39,436 nucleotides of DNA. Origin: an uncultured Christensenella sp. Lineage in GTDB: Bacteria > Bacillota_A > Clostridia > Christensenellales > Borkfalkiaceae. The DNA is taken from the NCBI GenBank assembly GCA_910579295.1, contig CAJTTC010000018.1, positions 1 to 39,436 on the forward strand. The letters are read 5' to 3'. The notes under the pieces were generated by a model, which was given only the letters and a program-made list of their open reading frames with translations, was not told where the DNA came from and searched no databases. Made by a program: the position numbers and the translations under genes. Shown piece after piece: positions 18,172 to 25,581 of the stretch (position 1 is the stretch's first letter; every line of letters starts with the position of its first letter).

Positions 18172-18948
18172 TTATAAATCGTCGGCGTTGAGAGGCGGTT
18201 GAGTATCGCCGTTGTCCGTCTTTGAAGGAGCTTCCTCGTTCGCAGAGGGCACGTCGGGCTCATATCCCGAGCCGAACACACTGCCGCCCGTCGAACCGCT
18301 GAATACGTCGTCAGTATTTACGTTGTCTGCCGAGCCCGTGCCGCCGCTCACCCCGCTCGACATCACGTTTCTCTCCCTTACAATCTCCTGATAGAATACG
18401 GCGCGCGCCGCCTCGTGATAGGGCCTAACCCATAAGGTAAGAATGCCGAACGTGAGCGCGCAAAGTATATACCAACCGATAAAACTGCAATCGAGGCAGA
18501 ACAGCCTCCACTTGTTGCCGTTCATCAGCTCCATTGACTGCACGCGCGCGGTGTTTGCGCTCATTGCGGGATTGTCGGCGAGAATGTAATAGCTCATACT
18601 GTACGAATACGCCTTAATAATTCCCGGAATTACAAGCAGGAGCGACCAAAGCGCGATAAGTATACTGTTGATAATCGACAGCAAAAACGCGTTTGCGAAA
18701 TTTTTAAAGCCGTCGAACATTTTAGCAACTTCCACTCTCTGCCCGCGTACAAGGCATAAAAACTGCTGACTCAGCCCCAACGTAAGCGGACCCGTAATAA
18801 GGAGAAGCGCAATACTGCCCACGCCTAACAAACTCAAACCCGAACATGCGCCCATAATAAGTTCAAAAATCAGAACTGTCAAAATCATAACGCCCCACTT
18901 GCCCGTAAGGCACGCCCAGGCGTTACTCCTGAAATCTCTTGCTCTCAT
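18172..18948 (-). CDS. DUF975 family membrane protein
   Basis: The 258-residue protein opens with the DUF975-like RSNAWACLTGKWGVMI. Hydrophobic segments lie around residues 19-38, 44-60, 88-110 and 150-175, with the conserved GIIKAYSYSMSYYILADNP and VRPYHEAARAVFYQEI stretches. A Ser/Gly/Asn-rich low-complexity tail of about 55 residues follows. The function of the family is unknown. The ATG at 18948 follows GGGAGAG by about 4 nt. It lies 61 nt downstream of the Mrp gene on the same strand, so co-transcription is likely. Confidence 0.8.
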   Translation of the reverse strand: MRARDFRSNAWACLTGKWGVMILTVLIFELIMGACSGLSLLGVGSIALLLITGPLTLGLSQQFLCLVRGQRVEVAKMFDGFKNFANAFLLSIINSILIALWSLLLVIPGIIKAYSYSMSYYILADNPAMSANTARVQSMELMNGNKWRLFCLDCSFIGWYILCALTFGILTLWVRPYHEAARAVFYQEIVRERNVMSSGVSGGTGSADNVNTDDVFSGSTGGSVFGSGYEPDVPSANEEAPSKTDNGDTQPPLNADDL

Positions 18949-19009
18949 ATTTCTCTCCCGTATTTATTCATATTCACGTCTGCAAGAAATTATCGGCGAG
19001 CCGTGAAAA

Positions 19010-19843
19010 TTACTTGTTTAAACCGTCGGCAATTTTAAGGAAAAATCCGTCGAGATAATTATTTTTAACGTCCTCGATATTGCCGCCGTCAGCCGCCGCC
19101 GTCAACTCTCTGTCCACGGGCACTTTTGCAACCGCGGGTATGCCGTATTCGAGCGCAAGCGCGTCCACCGCGCTCTCGCCGAAAATGCTCAGCTTTCTGC
19201 CGCAGTCCGGGCAGGTAATATAGCTCATATTTTCAACAATACCAAGGATAGGCACGTTCATCATCGTAGCCATATTTACAGCCTTTTGCACTATCATACC
19301 GACGAGATCCTGCGGGGTGGTGACAATGATTATTCCGTCAAGGGGCAGGCTTTGGAATATGGTCAGAGGAACGTCGCCCGTTCCGGGGGGCATATCGACG
19401 AACATAAAGTCGACGTCTTCCCAGATAACGTCCGTCCAGAATTGAAGAACCGTGCCCGAAATGAGCGAACCGCGCCAGACAACGGGGTCGTCCTCGTTCT
19501 CCAGCAGCACGTTCATACTCATAACCTGTATTCCCGTCTTGCTGTCTACGGGGAGAATGCCGCCCTCTCCACCCATTGCCCTTTTGTGAATACCGAACAT
19601 TTTGGGTATAGACGGTCCTGTTATATCGGCGTCCATTACAGCCGTATTAAAGCCGTGCCTCTGCGAGGATACGGCGAGCATTGCGCTTGTCATAGACTTG
19701 CCTACGCCGCCCTTGCCCGAAACTACGGCAATGACCTTTTTTATTTTAGCACGCTTGTGGGGCTTTTTTATAAGGCTTTCGGGCTTGCGCGAAGAACAGC
19801 TCTCGCCGCAACTCGAACAATCGTGAGTACAATTTTCAGCCAT
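19010..19843 (-). CDS. Mrp/NBP35-family iron-sulfur cluster carrier ATPase
   Basis: The 277-residue P-loop ATPase is predicted to carry and transfer Fe-S clusters. The N-terminus has a compact cysteine set C5, C9, C12 and C16, often seen in clostridial Mrp proteins. The deviant Walker A GKGGVGKS is at 43-50. C211-x2-C214 (TCPDCG) is the dimer-bridging cluster site. The DUF59 domain found at the start of many bacterial Mrp proteins is absent. The ATG at 19843 follows AAAGGAG by about 8 nt; the TTG nine codons earlier lies upstream of that site and is rejected. Confidence 0.92.
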   Translation of the reverse strand: MAENCTHDCSSCGESCSSRKPESLIKKPHKRAKIKKVIAVVSGKGGVGKSMTSAMLAVSSQRHGFNTAVMDADITGPSIPKMFGIHKRAMGGEGGILPVDSKTGIQVMSMNVLLENEDDPVVWRGSLISGTVLQFWTDVIWEDVDFMFVDMPPGTGDVPLTIFQSLPLDGIIIVTTPQDLVGMIVQKAVNMATMMNVPILGIVENMSYITCPDCGRKLSIFGESAVDALALEYGIPAVAKVPVDRELTAAADGGNIEDVKNNYLDGFFLKIADGLNK

Positions 19844-19881
19844 AAATTTATCTCCTTTCGTAATTTGCAATTACGGACTAC

Positions 19882-19910
19882 ATTCTATGTTATTACCAAA
19901 GAAAAGTCAA
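19882..19910 (-). promoter_or_regulatory. Promoter of the mrp-DUF975 unit
   Basis: On the minus strand TTGACT (19905-19910) and TAGAAT (19882-19887) are 17 nt apart. It is divergent from the SRP RNA promoter only 28 bp away. Confidence 0.75.
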
Positions 19911-19937
19911 GTTATTTATAATCGGTTGAAATTTTAG

Positions 19938-19967
19938 TTGCCTTTTTAAAGGCGGATATGCTATAAT
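19938..19967 (+). promoter_or_regulatory. Promoter of the SRP RNA gene
   Basis: TTGCCT (19938-19943) and TATAAT (19962-19967) are 18 nt apart; predicted +1 is near 19974, the first base of the RNA. Confidence 0.8.
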
Positions 19968-19973
19968 GCTTCT

Positions 19974-20246
19974 GCCGTGCTAAGTGGGGAGATAGCGGTG
20001 CCCTGTACCCGCAATCCGCTACAGCGGGACAGAATTGCCCCTCCCGACTTCCAAAGTGGAAGGCAGCCCCGTATAAGGGGTGTTGATAACAAGGTCTTAT
20101 GCAACTCTTCGCCGCGAACCGTGTCAGGATAGGGATATAGCAGCACTAAACGGAGTGATGGGTGTGCCATAGGGTTGCTTTGCAGTAGCTACCTGTACGG
20201 GTTACGCTTCGGCTTTGGTTGGCAAAAGGGGCTGCACGGTTTTTTT
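19974..20246 (+). ncRNA. ffs: Signal recognition particle RNA, large (Alu-containing) type
   Basis: The RNA is about 266 nt plus a T run (20240-20246). Its 5' end GCCGTGC pairs with GCACGG at the 3' end. The 5' third (GCUAAGUGGGGAGAUAGCGG, CCCUGUACC, GCAAUCCGCU) follows the B. subtilis 6S-size scRNA Alu domain. The Ffh-binding helix has GUCAGG (20123-20128) and AGCAGC (20139-20144). Between them AUA pairs with UAU under a GGGA tetraloop, in place of the usual UCC/GGA stem and GGAA loop. A GNRA loop and pairing are thus kept, so the RNA is probably functional. It directs ribosomes making membrane and secreted proteins to SecYEG, together with Ffh and FtsY. Confidence 0.93.
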
Positions 20247-20258
20247 GAATTTACTTTT

Positions 20259-20297
20259 CCGCCGCGCGCAAAGCTTTGCGCGCGGCGGGATTTTTTT
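20259..20297 (+). terminator. Strong palindromic terminator after SRP RNA
   Basis: A perfect 30-bp GC-rich palindrome (20259-20288, centre AAGCTT) is followed on the plus strand by ATTTTTTT. The T run overlaps the 3' end of the converging ABC permease gene. It backs up the T run at the end of the SRP RNA and may also shield the permease gene. Confidence 0.75.
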
Positions 20298-21471
20298 ATT
20301 TGTTGAACATTATTTTCTCGCTCTTAAACATAAGCGTGAGCACGAACACCAACAGCGCCGCCACCGCTACGTTCACACAGACGGTTATGGCCACTCCCGC
20401 CGCGCTCATTGCGCCCGACATTACCGAGGAGATGACCGTCGCGCTGTTGAACACGGGAATGAAATACAGTCCGAGGGAAGTCAGCCCGCCCGCAAACATA
20501 CTGAACACGCCGCACAGCAACACAATTATCATAAGCGGCACGACAAGTCCGCTTGCCTCCTTAACGCTCTTGGCGTACGCCGAAATTATCGAAATGAGCG
20601 TTACGAAGATGAGCACGGTCGAAAGTATGACGGCAAGTATCGCAACGATATCGCCGAAGCCGAACATTGAGAGCGTTAGCCCGCCGCCCGCCGAACCCAT
20701 AAGCTTGGGAAGCGACAGCACTAAGCCGAGAGCGCTTGAAAGTCCGCTGAGTAGGGCAATCGCGCTCAGCGCGAGAATTTTGCCTATCGCCACGCTGCCG
20801 CGCTTGACGGGAGTGACGAGCAACGTCGCAATCGTTCCACGCTCCTTTTCGCCCGCAATAGATTCAGGAGCAACCGACATACAGCCGCTGAAAAGCAACA
20901 TCAACAGCACCATAGGCACGACCATAGCGAGCGCCGTTCTCGCCGTCGACTGAGCGTCGGCAAGGTCAAACAGGTCGTTTTCGGTTGCGGGACGGTTGAC
21001 GTCGAACTTATTCGCCAACGTTTCCTCGTAAGCCGACAGAAGCGCGGTTGCCGTGCTGTACGCCGTTAACGACTTGGTTTCAGCCGAATTGTAGTATATC
21101 CGCACGTTGGGCGCGGGCGTTCCGAGCGACGGAGAATAGTCCTTTATCGCCTCGTCGAAGTCCTGCGGAAACACAATTAACAGCTCCGCCCTGCCCTCGC
21201 GCACAGCCGCCTGCGCGTCGGCTTCGGTTATATCACCGTTTACCGTAAACGCCGAACCGAGAGACTGCGACAAACTCTGCGGCATATTGAGGACGTACGC
21301 GGTGCTCGTTCCGCCCGTTTCCTTCTCTTCGATATCGGCTATTATCGTGCCCATAAGCGAGTACATTGCGAAAATGAGCAGCCCGGGTAAAATAAGAGCC
21401 GTTATCCACAGGCGTGTGTCCTTGAAAAAGCGGGCAAATTCCTTTTTGATTATCGTAAGCACCGTCTTCAT
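20296..21471 (-). CDS. ABC-2 type transporter permease (NatB-like)
   Basis: The 391-residue membrane protein has one N-terminal helix (about 22-42), a large extracytoplasmic domain of about 140 residues, and a C-terminal cluster of five or six helices. The conserved block SGCMSVAPESIAGEKERGTIATLLVTPV (split near residue 205) is typical of NatB/ABC-2 export permeases. It pairs with the ATPase encoded just upstream (ATGA overlap). Sodium or drug export is possible by family; the real substrate is not visible. Confidence 0.87.
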   Translation of the reverse strand: MKTVLTIIKKEFARFFKDTRLWITALILPGLLIFAMYSLMGTIIADIEEKETGGTSTAYVLNMPQSLSQSLGSAFTVNGDITEADAQAAVREGRAELLIVFPQDFDEAIKDYSPSLGTPAPNVRIYYNSAETKSLTAYSTATALLSAYEETLANKFDVNRPATENDLFDLADAQSTARTALAMVVPMVLLMLLFSGCMSVAPESIAGEKERGTIATLLVTPVKRGSVAIGKILALSAIALLSGLSSALGLVLSLPKLMGSAGGGLTLSMFGFGDIVAILAVILSTVLIFVTLISIISAYAKSVKEASGLVVPLMIIVLLCGVFSMFAGGLTSLGLYFIPVFNSATVISSVMSGAMSAAGVAITVCVNVAVAALLVFVLTLMFKSEKIMFNK

Positions 21472-22244
21472 TCCTGAGCCCCCTTTTCAGCCGCGTACAA
21501 GTCGAAAAACTTTTCCTCTAAATTCTTTTCCTTTGTCAGGTTTTCGAGAGTGTCGAGAGCGACGAGCCTGCCGTCTATGATGACGCCCACTCTGTCGCAA
21601 AGCTTTTCTATAAGGCTGAATATGTGCGTGGACAAGATTATCGTTTTGCCCTCGTCGCGCAATTCCTTTAAATAGTCCGTAACCGTTTTCGCCGTCAGCA
21701 CGTCAAGACCGTTCGTCGGCTCGTCGAAGATGATAAAGTCGGGGTCGTTGACAAGCGATATGACTATCGACACCTTTTGGCGCATACCCGTGGACAGATT
21801 GGCTACCTTGACTTCGGCAAACTTATCTATACCGAACCGAGCGAACATTTTACTCTTGCGCCCGGCGGCAATCTGCGGAGGCACGCTGTACAGTCCGCTG
21901 AAAAAGTCGAACAGATAGTTGGGCGTAAAAAAGTCTTCGAGTTTGAGTTCGCTTGTGAGAAAGCCTATCTTGGAGCGCACGCCGTACTCGTCGGCAACTA
22001 TGCTCGAACCGTCGATTATGGCGTCGCCGCTGTCGGGCTTGATTAAGGTTGCAAGCATTCTCAGCGTGGTAGTTTTGCCCGCGCCGTTAGGTCCTAACAG
22101 CCCGAAAATTTCGCCCTTGTACGCAGTCAACGACAAGTTGTCCACCGCCGTCTTTACCGTTATTCCGCCGCCCTCGAGCTTGCGCTGTTTACGCGACAGT
22201 CGGAAAGATTTGGTCAAATTTTTTATCTGTAAAATTTCTTCCAT
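21468..22244 (-). CDS. ABC transporter ATP-binding protein (NatA-like)
   Basis: The 258-residue ATPase has Walker A GPNGAGKT at 51-58, signature LSTGMRQK, Walker B IIFDEPTNGLD and a switch His in STHIFS. It energises the NatB-like permease, whose start overlaps this stop by 4 nt. An insert of about ten residues near 18-30 (RKQRKLEGGG) lengthens the first strand region. The ATG at 22244 follows AAAGGA by about 9 nt. Confidence 0.9.
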   Translation of the reverse strand: MEEILQIKNLTKSFRLSRKQRKLEGGGITVKTAVDNLSLTAYKGEIFGLLGPNGAGKTTTLRMLATLIKPDSGDAIIDGSSIVADEYGVRSKIGFLTSELKLEDFFTPNYLFDFFSGLYSVPPQIAAGRKSKMFARFGIDKFAEVKVANLSTGMRQKVSIVISLVNDPDFIIFDEPTNGLDVLTAKTVTDYLKELRDEGKTIILSTHIFSLIEKLCDRVGVIIDGRLVALDTLENLTKEKNLEEKFFDLYAAEKGAQE

Positions 22245-22291
22245 ATAAATGGTCCTTTGCGCGGTTTTTCCGCAATTTTTTTTACGAAAGC

Positions 22292-22321
22292 ATTATATCA
22301 TACGGGAAGTATGGCGCACAA
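22292..22321 (-). promoter_or_regulatory. Promoter of the NatAB-like operon
   Basis: On the minus strand TTGTGC (22316-22321) and TATAAT (22292-22297) are 18 nt apart. Confidence 0.55.
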
Positions 22322-22395
22322 CAATTATTGCGGTAATTTTTTGCCGTATTACTGTATATTTTACAACTTTGCAGCAATTCTTACAGGACGGCTTA

Positions 22396-22432
22396 AAAAC
22401 AAATTCGTTGCGGGATATGCCGCAACGAATTA
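22396..22432 (-). terminator. Terminator after uppP
   Basis: On the minus strand AATTCGTTGCGG pairs with CCGCAACGAATT around a 6-nt loop and is followed by TTTGTTTTT. Confidence 0.8.
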
Positions 22433-22452
22433 AGATAATCAGTGTTTTATTT

Positions 22453-23280
22453 TTAGTTGAAAAGCCCCAGACAATGTAAGACTACGCAGGCTATCGCGAG
22501 CAAGATAAGATACAGCGAGAACCACTTATAATTCGCTTTTTTTATCGCCGTAAGCATAACCTTTATAGCGAACAGCCCCGCCACCGACGAAAGTATAAAG
22601 CCTATTACAATGCACCAGCCGAACTGCGGACCCGCCACCTCGAACGAATAAGCAAAGCCGTGCTCCTTATCTATAATGCCCTTTACAAGCTCGACGAAAA
22701 AGCTTCCCAGAATGACGGGTATCGACATTAAAAAGGAGAATTTGGAGGTATCCTCCGCAGTGCCGCCCGCAAACGTGCCCGCCGCAATCGTAGAGCCGCT
22801 CCTCGATATTCCCGGCAGGATTGCAATCGCCTGAGCAAAGCCCATAGGAAGAGTCGTGCGCCAACCGAGCGGCAACACCTTTTTCCTGCGCTTTGCAAAA
22901 ATTTCGGTAGCAAACAGCACCGCCGCAGTCAACGTGAAGAACACAGCGAGGACTACGCCGACGTACTGCCCGCCCATTAAATGCTCCTCTATCACGTCGT
23001 CCAGAAGCAACCCCGCGACGCCCGCAGGTATGGTTGCAACAACGAGATACAACAGCGTTTTAAAGGGCTTTCTGAACAGCTCCAATATGTCGCGCCGGAA
23101 TATGACGCACACCGCCACAAGCGTACCCAGATGCAATATTATATTAAAGAAAAGCTCGGCACCGCCTATATCGACGCCGAGCACTCTTTGCAAAAATGTC
23201 AGGTGACCGCTTGACGATACAGGTAAAAATTCAGTTAACCCCTGTGTTAAGCCGAGAACGATAGCTTGCCACCATTTCAT
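22453..23280 (-). CDS. uppP: Undecaprenyl-diphosphatase
   Basis: The 275-residue integral membrane enzyme recycles the lipid carrier of peptidoglycan synthesis by removing a phosphate from undecaprenyl diphosphate; it also gives bacitracin tolerance. Both catalytic signatures are present: GLTQGLTEFLPVSSSGHL near 9-26 and LPGISRSGSTIAAG near 155-168. About eight hydrophobic helices span the length, which is normal for the family. The ATG at 23280 follows GGAG by 11 nt. It lies 22 nt downstream of the parvulin-like lipoprotein gene, which probably shares its transcript. Confidence 0.96.
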   Translation of the reverse strand: MKWWQAIVLGLTQGLTEFLPVSSSGHLTFLQRVLGVDIGGAELFFNIILHLGTLVAVCVIFRRDILELFRKPFKTLLYLVVATIPAGVAGLLLDDVIEEHLMGGQYVGVVLAVFFTLTAAVLFATEIFAKRRKKVLPLGWRTTLPMGFAQAIAILPGISRSGSTIAAGTFAGGTAEDTSKFSFLMSIPVILGSFFVELVKGIIDKEHGFAYSFEVAGPQFGWCIVIGFILSSVAGLFAIKVMLTAIKKANYKWFSLYLILLAIACVVLHCLGLFN

Positions 23281-23302
23281 CTATAATTAATCTCCGTTAT
23301 TA

Positions 23303-25489
23303 TTATTTCCCCGTCAGATTTTTATAGGCGTCCTTGAACACCTTGACTGCCGCATCGGTATTGTAATCCTTTAAGATTTCCGCGCGATTCAAGTTGATTT
23401 CGTCTTTGAGCGAGGAGTCCTTATACCAATTATAGAAGCGGTTTTCGAACGTGCCCTCCTGCTCTACTCTCGCCTTGGTGAACTGCGCGTTGTACACCTC
23501 TCCGCCGTTGGTGTCGAACGTTTCGGTCACGTAGATGAGATGCCAGCCATAGTCGCCCGCACACACCTTGAACGCGCCCGCGCCCATTCTTAAAGCTTCC
23601 TGCGCGGCATACTCGAACTCGGCAATATAGCTTGTATCGTAAGCCGAAACGCTGTAACCGATATACTGCGAAAGCACGCCCGTATCTGTCGTGTAAGCGT
23701 ACTGCAATTCGTTTACAGCCGACATTGCCTTGTAACGCTGAGAGGTTGTTACGAACATATCCTCACGCGAAGCGCCGTCCGTAAAATCGACCTTGCCCGT
23801 AGCGTATACAAGCTTTGAATAATCTATCTCGGTAGCGTCGCCGTTCTTGGAAAAGTCGGTTTTGCTGTAAAAGTCGGAGAAGTTAGTACTGCCTCTTATC
23901 GAATCGCCCGCAGCATAGTGCACGTTGCCAGTGCCGCCGAGTACAAAATTAATATATGCGGAAAACTCCTGCAACATATCGTCAACGTCTAATTTTTCGG
24001 GAACAAGTTTGTAACTGCCGTTCGTATTCTTTGTAACCTTGCCGTTGTAGGTATACAGTCCCGTGTACTTACTGAGAGCTTCGTATTTGTCCGTCTTTGT
24101 AAGGTTGTTTTCAAAGAACAGGTACGTTCTGTCGGCGTTGCCGTTATCGAAATAACCGAGCTTTTCCGTCGCGTCTTTGTTGTATTCCTTTGCATCGAAC
24201 GCGTACTGCGTTTCGCCGTTGAACCACGCCTCGCGCTGGTCGGTCGTTTCGATATTTTTAAGCAACTGATTTCTTGCGTGGAAATAGCCGCTCTCGTCTA
24301 TGATATCGTTGTCGCGGTAGCTCTGCAAGGATTTGAGCCCTACGCTTTGTACGGAAGAGAAGGGCAACAGAATGTTGTAGACGTATCCGAACGTGCCGTA
24401 AGTTCCGTCCTGCTCCGCCGTATCGCTTTCAGTATTGGGCGCATAGAGTATGAACGACTTGTCGGACATATTCCCCATAGCCGTTTCAAAGGTAGAAACG
24501 GAGGAATAATTCTTCTCCTGCGAGGTGTACTCGCCGTCGTCCGTGCCGTTGTACTTGTTCTGAATATAGGTATAAACGCCGTTTGCGTCGGTATGAGTTA
24601 TTATCTCTTCCTGCTTCTTTTCAAATCTCTCGTTGTACTCGTCGATTATCATAGCTTCGAGCTGAGAGATATAATAGTCCTGCGTATAGGACAGCTGCAT
24701 TATGTCGGTCGTTTCCTCGTCCTCCGCAGTCAGGAGGTAGTTGCCTTTAAGGTAGCCGACAAACTCCGAATAAGCCCTGCGGCGCGAATTGCGGTCGGTG
24801 CCGTCAAGAGGCTCGTAGTCGTCGCCGGCGTCGGCAAGTTCGTAGCCTGCATAGCCCGTGTAAACGCCGTAGTCGGAAGGGATATAATCTTCCTTAGCCG
24901 TATTTATTCCCGTAGGAGTTGCGCGCGTGCCGCTTCCCGTATAGCCCTTTTTCTCATCGAGGCTTTCCTTTTCTCTGCTGTCGAGAGAGTTGTTGAGCAT
25001 AAGCGCAACGTTATATTTTGCTTCCTTTACTCTGTCGGAATTTTCGCCGCCGAGGATATATACGTACTTCTCCGTCTGCGTAGTCAGCTGATTGAACTGC
25101 GAGAGCGTCACTCCGCTGTCGGGTTCAGCCGCCTTGTCCTTTAAAAGCGAAGCCGTAGCGTACTGCGTTACGATTGCATTCTGCACAAGAACGTCCTTTA
25201 TAAGTTCGAAGGTCTGCGCCATGGTATAGCCGTTTTCCTGCACGTACCGATAATAGCCGTTGACAAACGCAATCATCATATCGCGCTTTATAAACGTTTC
25301 CTCGGTTATAGCCGTCGCTTCGTCCCTGAACTCCTCTACAAACTTCTCGTTCTTGGTGATGTCGACCGTAGCCACGACCTGTTTTACGTCCTCTTCGTTT
25401 TTGGTCACAATACAGCCCGCCGTCGAGAACGCTACGCCCATTGTAAGCGCGACGGCAACCGCCGCGCAAATAATCTTTTTACTTTTCAT
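23303..25489 (-). CDS. Lipoprotein with SurA/PrsA-like parvulin features
   Basis: The 728-residue precursor has a lipoprotein signal (KKIICAAVAVALTMGVAF, then STAG-C26). Mature chain residues 30-120 look like a SurA/PrsA-type helical N-domain. A long Tyr/Asp/Asn-rich middle follows, and the end of a parvulin fold is suggested by ALRMGAGAFKVCAGDYGWHLIYVTE near residue 640. It probably sits on the outer face of the membrane and helps fold secreted proteins; peptidyl-prolyl isomerase activity is inferred, not shown. It is about twice the length of PrsA. The ATG at 25489 is chosen because the earlier ATG at 25501 touches the GGGGAG site directly. Confidence 0.7.
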   Translation of the reverse strand: MKSKKIICAAVAVALTMGVAFSTAGCIVTKNEEDVKQVVATVDITKNEKFVEEFRDEATAITEETFIKRDMMIAFVNGYYRYVQENGYTMAQTFELIKDVLVQNAIVTQYATASLLKDKAAEPDSGVTLSQFNQLTTQTEKYVYILGGENSDRVKEAKYNVALMLNNSLDSREKESLDEKKGYTGSGTRATPTGINTAKEDYIPSDYGVYTGYAGYELADAGDDYEPLDGTDRNSRRRAYSEFVGYLKGNYLLTAEDEETTDIMQLSYTQDYYISQLEAMIIDEYNERFEKKQEEIITHTDANGVYTYIQNKYNGTDDGEYTSQEKNYSSVSTFETAMGNMSDKSFILYAPNTESDTAEQDGTYGTFGYVYNILLPFSSVQSVGLKSLQSYRDNDIIDESGYFHARNQLLKNIETTDQREAWFNGETQYAFDAKEYNKDATEKLGYFDNGNADRTYLFFENNLTKTDKYEALSKYTGLYTYNGKVTKNTNGSYKLVPEKLDVDDMLQEFSAYINFVLGGTGNVHYAAGDSIRGSTNFSDFYSKTDFSKNGDATEIDYSKLVYATGKVDFTDGASREDMFVTTSQRYKAMSAVNELQYAYTTDTGVLSQYIGYSVSAYDTSYIAEFEYAAQEALRMGAGAFKVCAGDYGWHLIYVTETFDTNGGEVYNAQFTKARVEQEGTFENRFYNWYKDSSLKDEINLNRAEILKDYNTDAAVKVFKDAYKNLTGK

Positions 25490-25545
25490 TGTCCGTGTCA
25501 TCTCCCCGATAAAATAGGGTTTACCGCATAAAAGCGGTCTTACTA

Positions 25546-25574
25546 ATTATATAATATTTAATTGCCGTTGACAA
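25546..25574 (-). promoter_or_regulatory. Promoter of the lipoprotein-uppP unit
   Basis: On the minus strand TTGTCA (25569-25574) and TATAAT (25546-25551) are 17 nt apart, in the 92-nt gap after mfd. A small hairpin (ACCGC/GCGGT) lies in the leader. Confidence 0.65.
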
Positions 25575-25581
25575 TTAATTT

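Noticed and set aside
19961..20170. A 69-codon minus-strand ORF in the SRP RNA region
   Set aside because: It lies wholly antisense to the structured SRP RNA and its codon use is unlike neighbouring genes.
20259..20288. The long palindrome as an attachment or origin site
   Set aside because: It is followed by a T run directly after the SRP RNA and is explained as a terminator.
24278..25144. A 288-codon plus-strand ORF
   Set aside because: It is antisense to the lipoprotein gene, whose signal peptide and lipobox are clear; the reverse frame is open because of codon bias.
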